The translations under genes were made by a program, and so were the position numbers. A stretch of 14,136 nt of DNA, taken from assembly GCA_030064795.1 (NCBI GenBank), contig JASJEI010000165.1, forward strand, positions 1 to 14,136. Reading direction: 5' to 3'. The stretch is from Pleurocapsa sp. MO_226.B13. GTDB taxonomy: Bacteria > Cyanobacteriota > Cyanobacteriia > Cyanobacteriales > Xenococcaceae. Below the pieces are notes generated by a model. It was not told the DNA's origin. It saw only the letters and a list, made by a program, of their open reading frames with translations, and searched no databases. Positions 1 through 7,254 of this stretch are shown piece after piece (the first letter of the stretch is position 1; every line of letters begins with the position of its first letter).

Positions 1-140
1 ATTCCTAACCTCACGATTAGGTCTTTCTGATTCAACCGCACATATCTAGACACAACCTTAAGATCATGCCCCCGACATTGGTACGTCCACAGACCTTCGA
101 CCCAACAACTCGATTGGATATGCCGAGGAAACCTCGGCAT
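1..140. ncRNA. Structured repeat element A (5' end outside the window); possible omega-RNA/HEARO-like element
   Basis: This stretch has no convincing reading frame. It shares ordered blocks with element B at 10002-10300: an ATTAGGTCTTTCT-like block (16-28), TCTAGA followed by AC (45-50), CCCCGACA then GTACG (70-85), and a perfect hairpin at 120-140 with a 9-bp stem, whose core is CCGAGGAAACCTCGG. Block order is kept while spacing and intervening sequence differ, which is typical of a structured RNA or the end of a transposable element rather than a gene. The window starts where element B has already passed its terminal hairpin. HEARO RNAs (the omega RNAs of IscB nucleases) and IS200/IS605 ends are the known families with this kind of layout. 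That assignment, and the transcribed strand, are inference. Confidence 0.35.
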
Positions 141-143
141 CCC
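103..143 (+). repeat. Left arm of 41-bp inverted repeat
   Basis: The arm matches the reverse complement of 725-765 at 38 of 41 positions. It contains the CCGAGGAAACCTCGG hairpin of element A plus about 20 bp upstream of it. The two arms bracket about 580 bp that includes the small membrane protein gene. Confidence 0.85.
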
Positions 144-463
144 TCTCGTTCATTGCAGAGTCCCGATTCCGCAAGCCCTGCGGTACGGTTTCAGCAAACA
201 ATTGCTTTTTGTACTTGCTGCGACAGTGTTTTACCTAGACACGCTTTTCTGTCTAGAACCTCATACGCTGTGTTTTCAAGGTGCATCGTACTTACTGCTT
301 GGTTTTCGCGAGTCAGTACAAGATTATTGTCTCACATTCTGAAACCTTTGCTAAATCAAGCTTCCATCAAGTTTTTGGCTCTAAATTGTAAACAGGAAAG
401 TAGCTATACCCTGCCCTGCTTTCCTCCCGTCGGCGTAGCCGAGGGTCTCCAGCAGGAAGAAAG
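141..463. other. Gene-free stretch, repeat-derived
   Basis: No supported gene is seen. A 133-codon open frame on the plus strand (66-467) has a composition unlike the neighbouring genes, runs through the element A hairpin and shows no domain. The end of the stretch (about 430-446) has the small palindromic motif CGGCGTAGCCG, common in cyanobacterial interspersed repeats. AGGAAG at 453-458 is the likely ribosome binding site of the next gene. Confidence 0.5.
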
Positions 464-706
464 ATGAAAGAACAAATTGTTACTTGGATTAATCGCATCC
501 TAATTGCAGATGTGTTTTTAGTTTTCTTGGGCTTTATTTGGTTTGCGATCGCCGTTATAGGTCGTTATCTCAATCTTCCTTTGGGTTTCGATCTCTGGTA
601 TAAATTGTGGCAGCCAGTTTTTAATCCCGCGATCGGCATTCTCTTTTTGGGCGCATTAGTTACTTGGTTAATTAATAAAATTAGCGATCGGCTTGGTTCT
701 CAATAA
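464..706 (+). CDS. Small two-helix membrane protein, function unknown
   Basis: This is an 80-residue protein of a kind conserved among cyanobacteria but without assigned function. Two hydrophobic segments are visible, roughly residues 12-34 and 54-70. They are joined by a loop rich in Tyr, Leu and Trp (RYLNLPLGFDLWYKLWQP), and the C-terminus is short and charged. A Shine-Dalgarno-like AGGAAG lies 5 nt before the ATG, which supports the start. A HIP1 site inside the gene (around 546) suggests resident rather than recently acquired sequence. The gene is convergent with the methyltransferase on the other strand and lies between the arms of a 41-bp inverted repeat. No signal peptide cleavage site, enzyme motif or binding motif can be recognised, so no function is proposed. 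Confidence 0.7.
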   Translation: MKEQIVTWINRILIADVFLVFLGFIWFAIAVIGRYLNLPLGFDLWYKLWQPVFNPAIGILFLGALVTWLINKISDRLGSQ

Positions 707-724
707 ATCAGTTACTTTTCTAAG

Positions 725-765
725 GGGATGACGAGGTTTCCTCGGCTTATCCAATCGAGGTGTTG
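725..765 (-). repeat. Right arm of 41-bp inverted repeat, overlapping the methyltransferase 3' end
   Basis: This is the inverted counterpart of 103-143, with 38 of 41 bases matching. It supplies the last five or six codons and the stop codon (747-749) of the minus-strand methyltransferase, so that protein's C-terminal end (VNTSIG) is repeat-encoded. The hairpin lies just past the stop and could also act in 3' end formation, although no T-run follows it. Confidence 0.85.
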
Positions 766-1694
766 ACTTGCTTGCGGTCATATCTGTTATGGATTAACAG
801 TTCGTTGATTTTGCCCCGCTTTGATGCCACCGCGTTAATCGCCCTAGGAGCTTTAACTTCTACAATCTCATAGTTGAGGTCAGAATAAAGTTCCTCGATC
901 AAAGTAGCAGAGGAATTGCTTACTAGTACCTGACAACCACGCTTAGTTAACTTGTCACAGACTTCTTTCAGTCTAATCTGCTCTGATTCTCCAAACCCAT
1001 TAACACTATAACCAGTAAAAGATGAAGTGTCAGAAATAGGATGATAGGGAGGATCGAAGTAAATAAAAGCTCCTTTCCTCGCAGTAGCTACCGCTTTAGC
1101 AAAATCGCCTTCGATGATTTTGACATCTTTTCGAGCGAGATAAGCACTGACCGACCTAATCACCGCAGGATCGGCAATTACAGGATTAGAGTAGTTGCCA
1201 TAAGGTACGTTAAATTGACCGCTACTATTGACGCGAAATAAACCGTTAAAACAGGTCTTGTTGAGATAAATAATTCTAGCTGCTCTTTCTACAGGACTTT
1301 TATCCTTAAAATCGTCTTGGCGATCCTGTTCTCGCAACCAATAATAATGCTCTTTGGAGTTTTTCTCCTGATGTTTTTGACACAATTCTAGTAGCTCTTC
1401 AGGATTGTCTTTGATTACGCGATAACAGTTGATAAGCTCGCCATTAGTATCGTTGATGACGCTTTTTTTGGGCTGTAGGGAAAATAATACCGCCCCTGCA
1501 CCGACAAAGGGTTCGTAATATTGAGTGAACTTTTGAGGGACATACTCTTTGATAGCAGGTAGAAGCTGCCGTTTCCCGCCAGCCCATTTTAGGAATGGTT
1601 GCGCGAGAACATTGTGCTGGTATGCTCTTTTTCTTTTAATTTGAGGTATTTTGGCAGCAGTATTATCTGGCATTGTTATTAGAGTGGTGTCCAC
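747..1694 (-). CDS. dam: Dam-type DNA adenine N6-methyltransferase
   Basis: The product transfers a methyl group from S-adenosylmethionine to adenine N6, most likely in GATC. The class alpha motif order is visible: FLKWAGGK (residues 34-41) and EPFVGAGAV (61-69) form the AdoMet-binding part, LNKTCFNGLFR (144-154) is the family's target-recognition block, and DPPY (214-217) is the catalytic motif IV. Length (315 residues) fits solitary Dam enzymes, and no restriction gene lies nearby, so a maintenance or regulatory methylase such as Synechocystis slr1803 is the nearest known parallel. The frame opens with GTG at 1694; an ATG at 1673 (starting MPDNTAAK) is an equally plausible start, and neither has a clear Shine-Dalgarno. 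The C-terminal residues come from an inverted repeat. GATC specificity is inferred from family resemblance. Confidence 0.92.
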   Translation of the reverse strand: MDTTLITMPDNTAAKIPQIKRKRAYQHNVLAQPFLKWAGGKRQLLPAIKEYVPQKFTQYYEPFVGAGAVLFSLQPKKSVINDTNGELINCYRVIKDNPEELLELCQKHQEKNSKEHYYWLREQDRQDDFKDKSPVERAARIIYLNKTCFNGLFRVNSSGQFNVPYGNYSNPVIADPAVIRSVSAYLARKDVKIIEGDFAKAVATARKGAFIYFDPPYHPISDTSSFTGYSVNGFGESEQIRLKEVCDKLTKRGCQVLVSNSSATLIEELYSDLNYEIVEVKAPRAINAVASKRGKINELLIHNRYDRKQVNTSIG

Positions 1695-1729
1695 TAATCA
1701 AAGGTATCATCTCTGAACGGACATCTCAC

Positions 1730-1752
1730 GGGCGCGAATTCAATTCGCGCCC
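1730..1752. repeat. GC-rich palindrome upstream of the methyltransferase
   Basis: GGGCGCGAATT and its exact complement flank a single C (11-bp arms), and the pairing continues outward imperfectly to about 1721-1759. It lies upstream of the minus-strand methyltransferase and far upstream of def. There is no adjacent T-run, so it is not a clear terminator. A regulatory dyad or a small interspersed repeat are both possible. Confidence 0.7.
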
Positions 1753-2076
1753 CGTGTCCTCAGATAAGCACAAGATATAATGTCTTAACCTAATAGTACT
1801 AGAATACTATTATTGATTTTTAAAACAACCATGAATACTGCTGCTCAAAATACCAGCGGAAGTTATTTTAGAAGATGGTAATTCTGAGATTTTGATTTCC
1901 GTTAGCATTTCTAGATTCAATTTTTATCAAGACTAACTAGCTTACAATTAAATTTAAAATAAATCTAAAAGTAGAGTATTCAACACTTTGTAATTACTGA
2001 CGACCAGTAACTATCTAATTACGAAGACGATAAGATATAAATGAAGCAGAAAGTTTAAGATAGTTTTATTAAATAT
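1753..2076. other. AT-rich intergenic region upstream of def; possible remnant of a short gene
   Basis: No intact gene is seen. A 16-codon frame from ATG 1831 (MNTAAQNTSG...) stops at 1881, while an adjacent frame reads PAEVILEDGNSEI... from 1853 to a stop at 1936. The two together could be a small gene broken by a frameshift near 1850, but this is weak. The rest is AT-rich and must include the def promoter; no confident -10/-35 pair was picked. Confidence 0.3.
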
Positions 2077-2643
2077 ATGACTACCGCCGTAGCAGTCGAA
2101 AAGAAAAAGTTACAAAATCCACCATTAGATATCCATTATCTAGGCGATCGCGTTCTCCGTCAGCCAGCTAAACGCATTGCTAAAGTCGATGATAGTATCC
2201 GCAAAACTATTACCGAAATGCTGCAAACTATGTACAGCGCGGATGGTATTGGTCTGGCCGCTCCTCAAGTGGGAATCAATAAGCAGCTGATTGTGATTGA
2301 TATTGCTTTAGACCAACCCGACAAGCCTCCTTTAGTCTTAATTAACCCTAAAATCACCAAAACAGGTAAAAACCTTTGTAACTCCGAAGAAGGCTGCTTG
2401 AGTATTCCTGGAGTGTATCTAGAAGTAACTCGTCCTGAAGAAATCGAAGTTTCCTATAAAAATGAACAGGGCAAACCCTGTAAACTCAAAGCAAATGGTT
2501 TGTTATCTCGTGCAATTCAACACGAAATGGATCATTTAAATGGGGTCATGTTTGTCGATCGAGTAGAAAATAGCCTCGCCCTCAACGAAGAGTTAAAGAA
2601 AAGAGGTTTTGCCGTCAGTGCGGTTAAGCCCGTTAAAAAATAG
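2077..2643 (+). CDS. def: Peptide deformylase
   Basis: This cytoplasmic metalloenzyme removes the N-formyl group from the initiator methionine of new proteins. All three signature motifs are present: GIGLAAPQVG (residues 57-66), EGCLS (105-109, with metal ligand Cys107) and QHEMDH (148-153, with metal ligands His149 and His153 and catalytic Glu150). At 188 residues it has the length usual for bacterial deformylases, with an N-terminal extension of about 15 residues before the conserved LGDRVLR segment. The ATG is preceded by AT-rich sequence without a strong Shine-Dalgarno. A HIP1 site lies within the gene near 2142. No fmt gene is adjacent, so it appears to stand alone. A second deformylase may exist elsewhere in the genome, as in many cyanobacteria. 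Confidence 0.97.
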   Translation: MTTAVAVEKKKLQNPPLDIHYLGDRVLRQPAKRIAKVDDSIRKTITEMLQTMYSADGIGLAAPQVGINKQLIVIDIALDQPDKPPLVLINPKITKTGKNLCNSEEGCLSIPGVYLEVTRPEEIEVSYKNEQGKPCKLKANGLLSRAIQHEMDHLNGVMFVDRVENSLALNEELKKRGFAVSAVKPVKK

Positions 2644-2814
2644 ATTATCGACTCGCCACAATCTAATTAGAAGTAAACAAGAGAAACTTCAGCAGACTAG
2701 GATACTAAAGAGACTGGGTGAATTGGTTAATATTCACCTATTTTCAATTATCCGATAACCATGTAATCTCAGTTAATAGATATATAAATAAAAAATTTAG
2801 AGGAGAATAACAAG

Positions 2815-3021
2815 ATGGTATCAATGACACCTAAAAGTGGTGTATGTTTGGCTTTAAGCTGTATTACAGCGATCGCGGGAGTCGGTTCGGTTTTTGAACT
2901 TTCCTCTGGTAATCCCGAACTGGGGAGCATGGTTACAGGTTTGATTTTGGCTGCAAGTGTTCCTCTTACAGTCATTTTATTTTGGGTAGCAGTACAAGAT
3001 ACCAAAGCTAACCAAAGTTAG
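2815..3021 (+). CDS. Small membrane protein, cyanobacterial, function unknown
   Basis: This 68-residue protein has two hydrophobic stretches, about residues 9-27 and 39-60, joined by a short polar loop (ELSSGNPELGS) and followed by a hydrophilic tail (QDTKANQS). AGGAG at 2801-2805 sits 9 nt before the ATG, giving a strong ribosome binding site. A second Met at codon 4 is a less likely start. A HIP1 site lies inside the gene (around 2871). It resembles short conserved hypothetical proteins of cyanobacteria, and nothing in it points to a specific role. It probably has its own promoter in the 170-bp gap after def and ends at the terminator at 3090-3122. Confidence 0.7.
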   Translation: MVSMTPKSGVCLALSCITAIAGVGSVFELSSGNPELGSMVTGLILAASVPLTVILFWVAVQDTKANQS

Positions 3022-3084
3022 AGAACACCTTGTTAGAGAACACCTTGTCATACTACTACTCGGTAAATCATTTAACAAAGCACT

Positions 3085-3122
3085 AAAAAAGAGAAGAGTA
3101 AATTCCTCTTCTCTCTTGTTTT
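3085..3122. terminator. Bidirectional intrinsic terminator between the small membrane protein gene and infC
   Basis: AGAGAAGAG (3090-3098) and CTCTTCTCT (3106-3114) form a perfect 9-bp stem with a 7-nt loop. The right side is followed by a T-rich stretch ending in TTTT. The left side is preceded by an A-run that becomes a T-run on the minus strand. The position between two convergent genes fits termination in both directions. Confidence 0.75.
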
Positions 3123-3217
3123 ATTTAATCTAGTTGTTAACTAAACTTCTTTTAAAAAAGTCTCTAGCCAATAGTTAATAGCTAGAATCAAACTTGCAGG
3201 GTCAACTCAACAATAAA

Positions 3218-3754
3218 CTACTTTTTAGGCGATAACATCATCATCATGTTACGTCCTTCACGTTTGGGCGATTGCTGTACTTCTGCGTAATCTTCTAAAT
3301 CTTTTGCCATCCGACGCAGCAGATCTTCTGCCAACCTGGAGTGTTGGATTTCTCTACCTCGGAAGCTGATTGTCGCCTTAACTTTATCTCCAGATTTCAA
3401 GAAGCGTTGAGCATTTTTGACGCGCACATTATAATCGTGTTCCTCAATTTTGTAGCGCATCTTAACTTCTTTAACGTCAGCATTATGCTGTTTTTTCTTT
3501 GCTTCTTTTTGCTTTTTGTCTTGCTCGTATTTATACTTCCCGTAGTCCATAATTTTGCAGACGGGGGGTTTAGCGGTTTCGCTGACTAAAACCAAATCTA
3601 AGCCTTTTTCTTGAGCTATTGCCAGAGCTTCTTTAGGAGTGATAATCCCTAACTGCTCGCCTTCAGAATCAATAACACGAATTTCAGGGAAGCGAATTCT
3701 TTCGTTAGTTTTGGTTAGATCGCGACTAGGGCTACTGCGTCTTCTATCTCTCAC
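3218..3754 (-). CDS. infC: Translation initiation factor IF-3
   Basis: IF-3 binds the 30S subunit, prevents premature 50S joining and checks the start codon and initiator tRNA. The N-domain begins with [13 protein letters not shown] and continues through [25 protein letters not shown] and [13 protein letters not shown] lysine-rich linker follows, then the C-domain with [34 protein letters not shown] and the ending [10 protein letters not shown]. Length (178 residues) is normal. The gene is monocistronic here, divergent from the hydrolase, and lacks the usual rpmI-rplT partners next to it. The frame's first standard start is GTG at 3754, but Shine-Dalgarno spacing and the expected N-terminus (MPV in homologues, TPV here) favour an ACG at 3760, so the annotated start is uncertain by two codons. 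Confidence 0.96.
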   Translation of the reverse strand: MRDRRRSSPSRDLTKTNERIRFPEIRVIDSEGEQLGIITPKEALAIAQEKGLDLVLVSETAKPPVCKIMDYGKYKYEQDKKQKEAKKKQHNADVKEVKMRYKIEEHDYNVRVKNAQRFLKSGDKVKATISFRGREIQHSRLAEDLLRRMAKDLEDYAEVQQSPKREGRNMMMMLSPKK

Positions 3755-3757
3755 AGG

Positions 3758-3776
3758 CGTATTGTTTCTTTCCTTT
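3758..3776 (-). promoter_or_regulatory. infC ribosome binding site and candidate ACG start
   Basis: On the minus strand the sequence reads AAAAGGAAAGAAACAATACG. The AAGGA core (3775-3771) has an aligned spacing of about 8 nt to ACG (3760-3758) but about 14 nt to the GTG (3754-3752). E. coli infC uses AUU so that IF-3 can repress its own translation, and a non-AUG start here would suit the same control. The start choice is inference. Confidence 0.45.
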
Positions 3777-3929
3777 TGTAATAGTATTATTGTGAACTAA
3801 AAATTTAATGATGATAAGTTATATCTCTCACTATTTTATCTATCTTGCTATTAATAAAATGTTAAGTTAGGTTTATCTTTGAATCCAATAAATAACTAAA
3901 TCAGGTTTTAATCTAGCAATAGATATACT

Positions 3930-4883
3930 TTGAGTAGCAAAAATATATTATGTAAATATTTTTTAAGTAAAAAATTGGTTACAAATCAGCCTTGGCAAGA
4001 ACGTATCGGTTATCAACGAGACTGGGTTTGGCGGGGATGGCAAACTCGTTATAGTTATCTTAGAGCTAAATCTAATTATACTACCTCTCAGCATTCTCCT
4101 CTGATTTTTATTCATGGCTTTGGTGCGAGTATCGAACATTGGCGTAATAATTTACCAGTCATTGCTCAATATCATACAGTTTACGCTTTAGATTTATTAG
4201 GTTTTGGTGCTTCAAGAAAAGCAGACGTAGAATACAGTGCAGCTTTATGGACAGAACAAGTCCACGATTTTTGGCAAACTTTTATCGGTGTTCCTGTAGT
4301 TTTAGTTGGTAATTCTATTGGTTCGTTAGTTTGTTTGACTGCTGCTGCTACCTATCCTGAAATGGTTAAGGGTTTGGTAATGCTTAGTTTACCCGATGTA
4401 TCGGTGCGAGAAGAGATGTTACCGCCTCTTGTGCGTCCCTTAATTACCACTCTAGAAAACCTAGTGGCATCTCCATTATTAATCAAAAATCTTCTCAAGA
4501 TAGTTAGAACACCAAAAATAATTCGTAAATGGGCCAGAATCGCCTATCCTAACCAAGAAGCCGTTACCGATGAATTAGTAGAAATTTTATCTAGTCCTGC
4601 ATACGATGAAGGTTCGGGGCAAACTTTGGTTAGATTATCTCGCAGCGTTAGAAAGGCTGGTTTTGCCAAGTCGGTTAAAGATTTACTTCCTCAGATAAAT
4701 CTACCCATACTGCTGATCTGGGGACTACAAGATAAAATGATTCCACCCAATCAAGCAAGAGCGATCGCCTCACTTAACCCTCGTTTGAAGCTGATAGAAT
4801 TACCTAATGCTGGTCATTGTCCTCACGATGAATATCCCGATGAGTTCAATTCTCTGCTGTTAGAGTGGCTTGACTCTATATAA
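3930..4883 (+). CDS. Alpha/beta-fold hydrolase, possibly of the chlorophyll dephytylase/pheophytinase-like group
   Basis: The complete catalytic framework of an alpha/beta hydrolase is visible. The oxyanion-hole HG is in FIHGFGAS (residues 60-67), the nucleophile elbow is GNSIGS (127-132, Ser129), the acid is Asp268 in LLIWGLQDKM, and the base is His296 in LPNAGHCPHDE. A helical cap lies between, about residues 155-240. The GNSIGS elbow and the LDLLGFGASRKADVEYS segment recall plant and cyanobacterial esterases that remove phytol from chlorophyll pigments; this is resemblance only, and the substrate is unknown. The start is TTG at 3930; a second TTG at codon 16 could also serve, and no upstream ATG exists in frame. 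ndhO follows 41 nt downstream on the same strand, so the two may be cotranscribed. infC is divergent, sharing a 170-bp AT-rich promoter region. Confidence 0.85.
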   Translation: MSSKNILCKYFLSKKLVTNQPWQERIGYQRDWVWRGWQTRYSYLRAKSNYTTSQHSPLIFIHGFGASIEHWRNNLPVIAQYHTVYALDLLGFGASRKADVEYSAALWTEQVHDFWQTFIGVPVVLVGNSIGSLVCLTAAATYPEMVKGLVMLSLPDVSVREEMLPPLVRPLITTLENLVASPLLIKNLLKIVRTPKIIRKWARIAYPNQEAVTDELVEILSSPAYDEGSGQTLVRLSRSVRKAGFAKSVKDLLPQINLPILLIWGLQDKMIPPNQARAIASLNPRLKLIELPNAGHCPHDEYPDEFNSLLLEWLDSI

Positions 4884-4924
4884 TTTAGATCGAATAGTCT
4901 TGAAAGTAATTACAGTTAACAATT

Positions 4925-5140
4925 ATGGCAGGTATCAAAAAAGGATCTTTAGTGCGGGTAGTCAAAGAAAAATTTGAAGGTAGTCTAGAGGCAAAAGCCA
5001 GCGATGCTCGTCTTCCTGAATATTTATTAAATAGCAAAGCAGAGATTGTAGATATCAATGATGATTATGCTTTGGTGCAGTTTTATGTGCCTACTCCTAA
5101 TGTCTGGTTGCGTCTGGATCAATTGGAAGAGGCTAAATAA
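4925..5140 (+). CDS. ndhO: NAD(P)H-quinone oxidoreductase subunit O
   Basis: NdhO is a small peripheral subunit of the cyanobacterial and chloroplast NDH-1 complex, which passes electrons from ferredoxin to plastoquinone in cyclic electron flow, respiration and CO2 uptake. The 71-residue protein matches the family's usual length (about 70-72). It has the expected [20 protein letters not shown] start, DARLPEYL in the middle and the ending [19 protein letters not shown], with no membrane segment. The ATG lies 41 nt after the hydrolase gene. Tandem hairpins at 5190-5236 probably mark the end of the transcript. Family studies assign NdhO a modulating rather than catalytic role in NDH-1. Confidence 0.95.
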   Translation: MAGIKKGSLVRVVKEKFEGSLEAKASDARLPEYLLNSKAEIVDINDDYALVQFYVPTPNVWLRLDQLEEAK

Positions 5141-5189
5141 GCAATATCATGCTTTCTTAATTGACTAGTTACGATCGTTAGTGGTTAGT

Positions 5190-5236
5190 GACAAAATTAG
5201 TAATTTTGTCAGTTGGGTTGCGATCGCGTAACCCAA
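5190..5236. terminator. Tandem hairpins between convergent ndhO and the DUF389 gene
   Basis: GACAAAATT/AATTTTGTC (5190-5198 and 5202-5210) form a perfect 9-bp stem with a 3-nt loop. Two bases later TTGGGTT/AACCCAA (5213-5219 and 5230-5236) form a 7-bp stem whose loop carries a HIP1 site. The location between convergent genes suggests termination, but neither hairpin is followed by a long T-run. Confidence 0.5.
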
Positions 5237-5327
5237 TAAAAATAGATCTTGAATGCTTTATCTACTTTACTTTCAGATACTTGTGTCGGGCAGCCAGGAT
5301 CTTAATACTAAATAATTTACACGGTTG

Positions 5328-6683
5328 CTATTTTTTCTGTATTTTAGATGGTTTGTTGAGTTTAATATCGGTTTCAATTTCAGTATCGCGACGAATTATA
5401 GTTTTATTTGGCTCAAGATTATAATTCTGGCGATTTAAAAAATCATCAGATTGTTCAAATTGTGGAATGGGAATAGATTTCTCTTGGTTTTCGGATCGCT
5501 CTACGTTTGGTAAAAAACTATCTTTAGCTGGGTTGAGTAAATTATCTTGTTGTTTGCTGTTTTCGCGTATTTTTTCTGGTTCTGTTGTGGGTTTGGGAGT
5601 TTGATTATTTAGCTTTTGTGGTTTGTCTGGCTTAGATTCTGTAGAATTATCTTCTAGCGTAGTAGAGCGATCGCGACTAGTTATTTGCTTGACCTCACTA
5701 ACAATAAAAACCATTTCAAATGGTCGTCCCATTTTACGCTGAATAAATTCTTCTACTAATCTTGCTTGATTGGGATAAATTTCTTTGTCTGTTTGAAGAG
5801 TAACGTAGATAATTGGTGGGGTTTTTGTCCAATCTACTTTAATATTAGTATTATCAACTCCCACCCCTACAGTAATTGTTTCGTTAATCAATTTATTAGT
5901 AATTTCTGCTTCTAATTGGGCGTGTCTGACTAATTCCAAAAAACTTGCACCCAAAGGTACAACCATCAAACCCGTTAAACCAATTGTCCATCCCAAAGCG
6001 TGATTTATTTGTGTAAATCCAGCCAAAATAAATACCACCATACAGGCAAGAGTTATACCCAATAGATTAGTTAAATAAAGTAAAAAAGCACCCTTAGCAA
6101 AAAAGAATTTCTCTTGGGATAAACACAACCCAACTACGCACAAAGGAGGCATTAAAGCTACGGCGATCGCCGTTCCCGCGATCGCATCACTGACACCTCT
6201 TCTTACCTTAGCAAAAGAACTAATTCCTCCTGCTACTACGGCAATTCCCAAGTCTACTAAATTAGGTTGCGTACGGGCTAAAGCTTCCGAACCAAATTCA
6301 GGAATATTAACTAAATGTCCCGTAAAGCTAGAAAGAAACAAAGCTAAAATTGTTGCGCCAATAATCGACAATAAAGCTTTGCGAAATAAAGAAAAATCTC
6401 CTTCCAGTGCAGCAAAAGCTAATGCCCTCAGAGGTAACATCAAAGGAGCAATCAACATTGCTCCAATAATCACCGCCGTACTATTACTAATTAAGCCAAA
6501 AGTAGCAATCATACAGGCACTTAGAGTAAAAACTACATAGTTGGTATTCCAAGTCGCATCTAACCATAGTTCCCGATGCAATCTTTTGATCGCAACTTCT
6601 TTTTCTTGTTTTGGTAATAGTCTTCTCAACTTTCTTTGTAGCTTTAGCCAAATAAATTTAGCCAGGCGTTGTTTATTAATCAT
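5328..6683 (-). CDS. DUF389 (TIGR00341-type) multi-pass membrane protein
   Basis: The 451-residue protein has a basic cytoplasmic N-terminus of about 45 residues. A membrane domain follows with about six hydrophobic segments (roughly residues 50-235). It contains the family hallmarks LISNSTAVIIGAMLIAPLM, VVAGGISSF and GTAIAVALMPPLCVVGL. A soluble domain covers about 240-335. The last 110 or so residues are hydrophilic and rich in Asn, Gln, Lys, Pro and Glu, look disordered, and are much less conserved in character than the rest. The ATG at 6683 has no clear Shine-Dalgarno; a small palindrome (AAGCT-GTT-AGCTT, 6687-6699) lies just upstream. The biochemical function of DUF389 proteins is not established, so transport or sensing would be a guess. 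The gene is monocistronic and convergent with ndhO. Confidence 0.9.
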   Translation of the reverse strand: MINKQRLAKFIWLKLQRKLRRLLPKQEKEVAIKRLHRELWLDATWNTNYVVFTLSACMIATFGLISNSTAVIIGAMLIAPLMLPLRALAFAALEGDFSLFRKALLSIIGATILALFLSSFTGHLVNIPEFGSEALARTQPNLVDLGIAVVAGGISSFAKVRRGVSDAIAGTAIAVALMPPLCVVGLCLSQEKFFFAKGAFLLYLTNLLGITLACMVVFILAGFTQINHALGWTIGLTGLMVVPLGASFLELVRHAQLEAEITNKLINETITVGVGVDNTNIKVDWTKTPPIIYVTLQTDKEIYPNQARLVEEFIQRKMGRPFEMVFIVSEVKQITSRDRSTTLEDNSTESKPDKPQKLNNQTPKPTTEPEKIRENSKQQDNLLNPAKDSFLPNVERSENQEKSIPIPQFEQSDDFLNRQNYNLEPNKTIIRRDTEIETDIKLNKPSKIQKK

Positions 6684-7254
6684 TTTAAGCTGTTAGCTTT
6701 TAGTCTAGAAGTTATATTTTTGGCAAATATCCAATAAAAGCAAGTAGGAGATTTTGTTAAATTTTTATATACTATTTGCTCGGTTTTAACAAATCAAAAT
6801 TGTAAAAATTCAACTGCCAGTCCCACTTCCGTTTATCATTCCCGTAAACTCAGAAAATACTAAAATTGCTCCAAAAAGTAGGCTTATGAAATAATGTAAT
6901 TGCTTATTTATTAATTCTGATAGACACGATCGCATCGACGACAAAATACGCTTACAAAAGCATCTCTTGCACATCAAAAGCCAAGGAGTAGTTGGTCAGC
7001 CAACAAATCATCTGTGTTTGCGGTGCCCCCATTCGGGGATAAACGACCCTGCGGATTTTTAATCCGCCAAACAAAGGCTTTAGCCGCATGTACGCCCTAA
7101 AGGATTCCCTTCGGTCACGCACCAAGACATCTGTGTTTATCTGTGGACTCTAACACACCAAATAAAGCTTGCCACGCCACTACTGAAGCAAAGCAATAAT
7201 AAGCAAGATAAAATAAATGTGAAATAACACTTAATTAACTTGGAGCAATAGGGA
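6684..7254. other. Intergenic region upstream of lipA with a repeat cluster
   Basis: No supported gene is seen. 6700-6990 is AT-rich and should contain the divergent promoters of the DUF389 gene and lipA. 6991-7138 is repeat-like: GTTGGTCAGCCAAC (6991-7004), CCCCATTCGGGG (7026-7037), a 7-bp hairpin GCGGATT/AATCCGC (7051-7067), and the interspersed motif CCCTAAAGGA (7095-7104). The last 116 bases before lipA are plain leader. Confidence 0.6.
7009..7138. repeat. Candidate 108-bp insertion flanked by an 11-bp direct repeat
   Basis: CATCTGTGTTT occurs at 7009-7019 and again at 7128-7138. Between them are three short palindromes and a copy of the CCCTAAAGGA motif. Short complementary ends (GGTGC at 7022-7026, GCACC at 7119-7123) fit a small non-autonomous insertion with a target duplication, though the repeat could also be chance or a tandem motif. 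Confidence 0.4.

Noticed and set aside
1..300. C-terminal remnant of a tnpB gene on the minus strand
   Set aside because: Minus-strand frames here are short and show none of the TnpB zinc-finger or DED motifs. An IS200/IS605 origin remains possible only for the non-coding ends.
66..467. 133-codon open frame on the plus strand as a protein gene
   Set aside because: It runs through the element A hairpin and the inverted repeat, has no ribosome binding site, domain or cyanobacterial gene-like composition, and overlaps the start of the better-supported membrane protein.
6991..7140. tRNA or small riboswitch in the cluster of hairpins upstream of lipA
   Set aside because: The hairpins do not assemble into a cloverleaf, there is no T-loop consensus, and the direct repeats suggest insertion debris instead.
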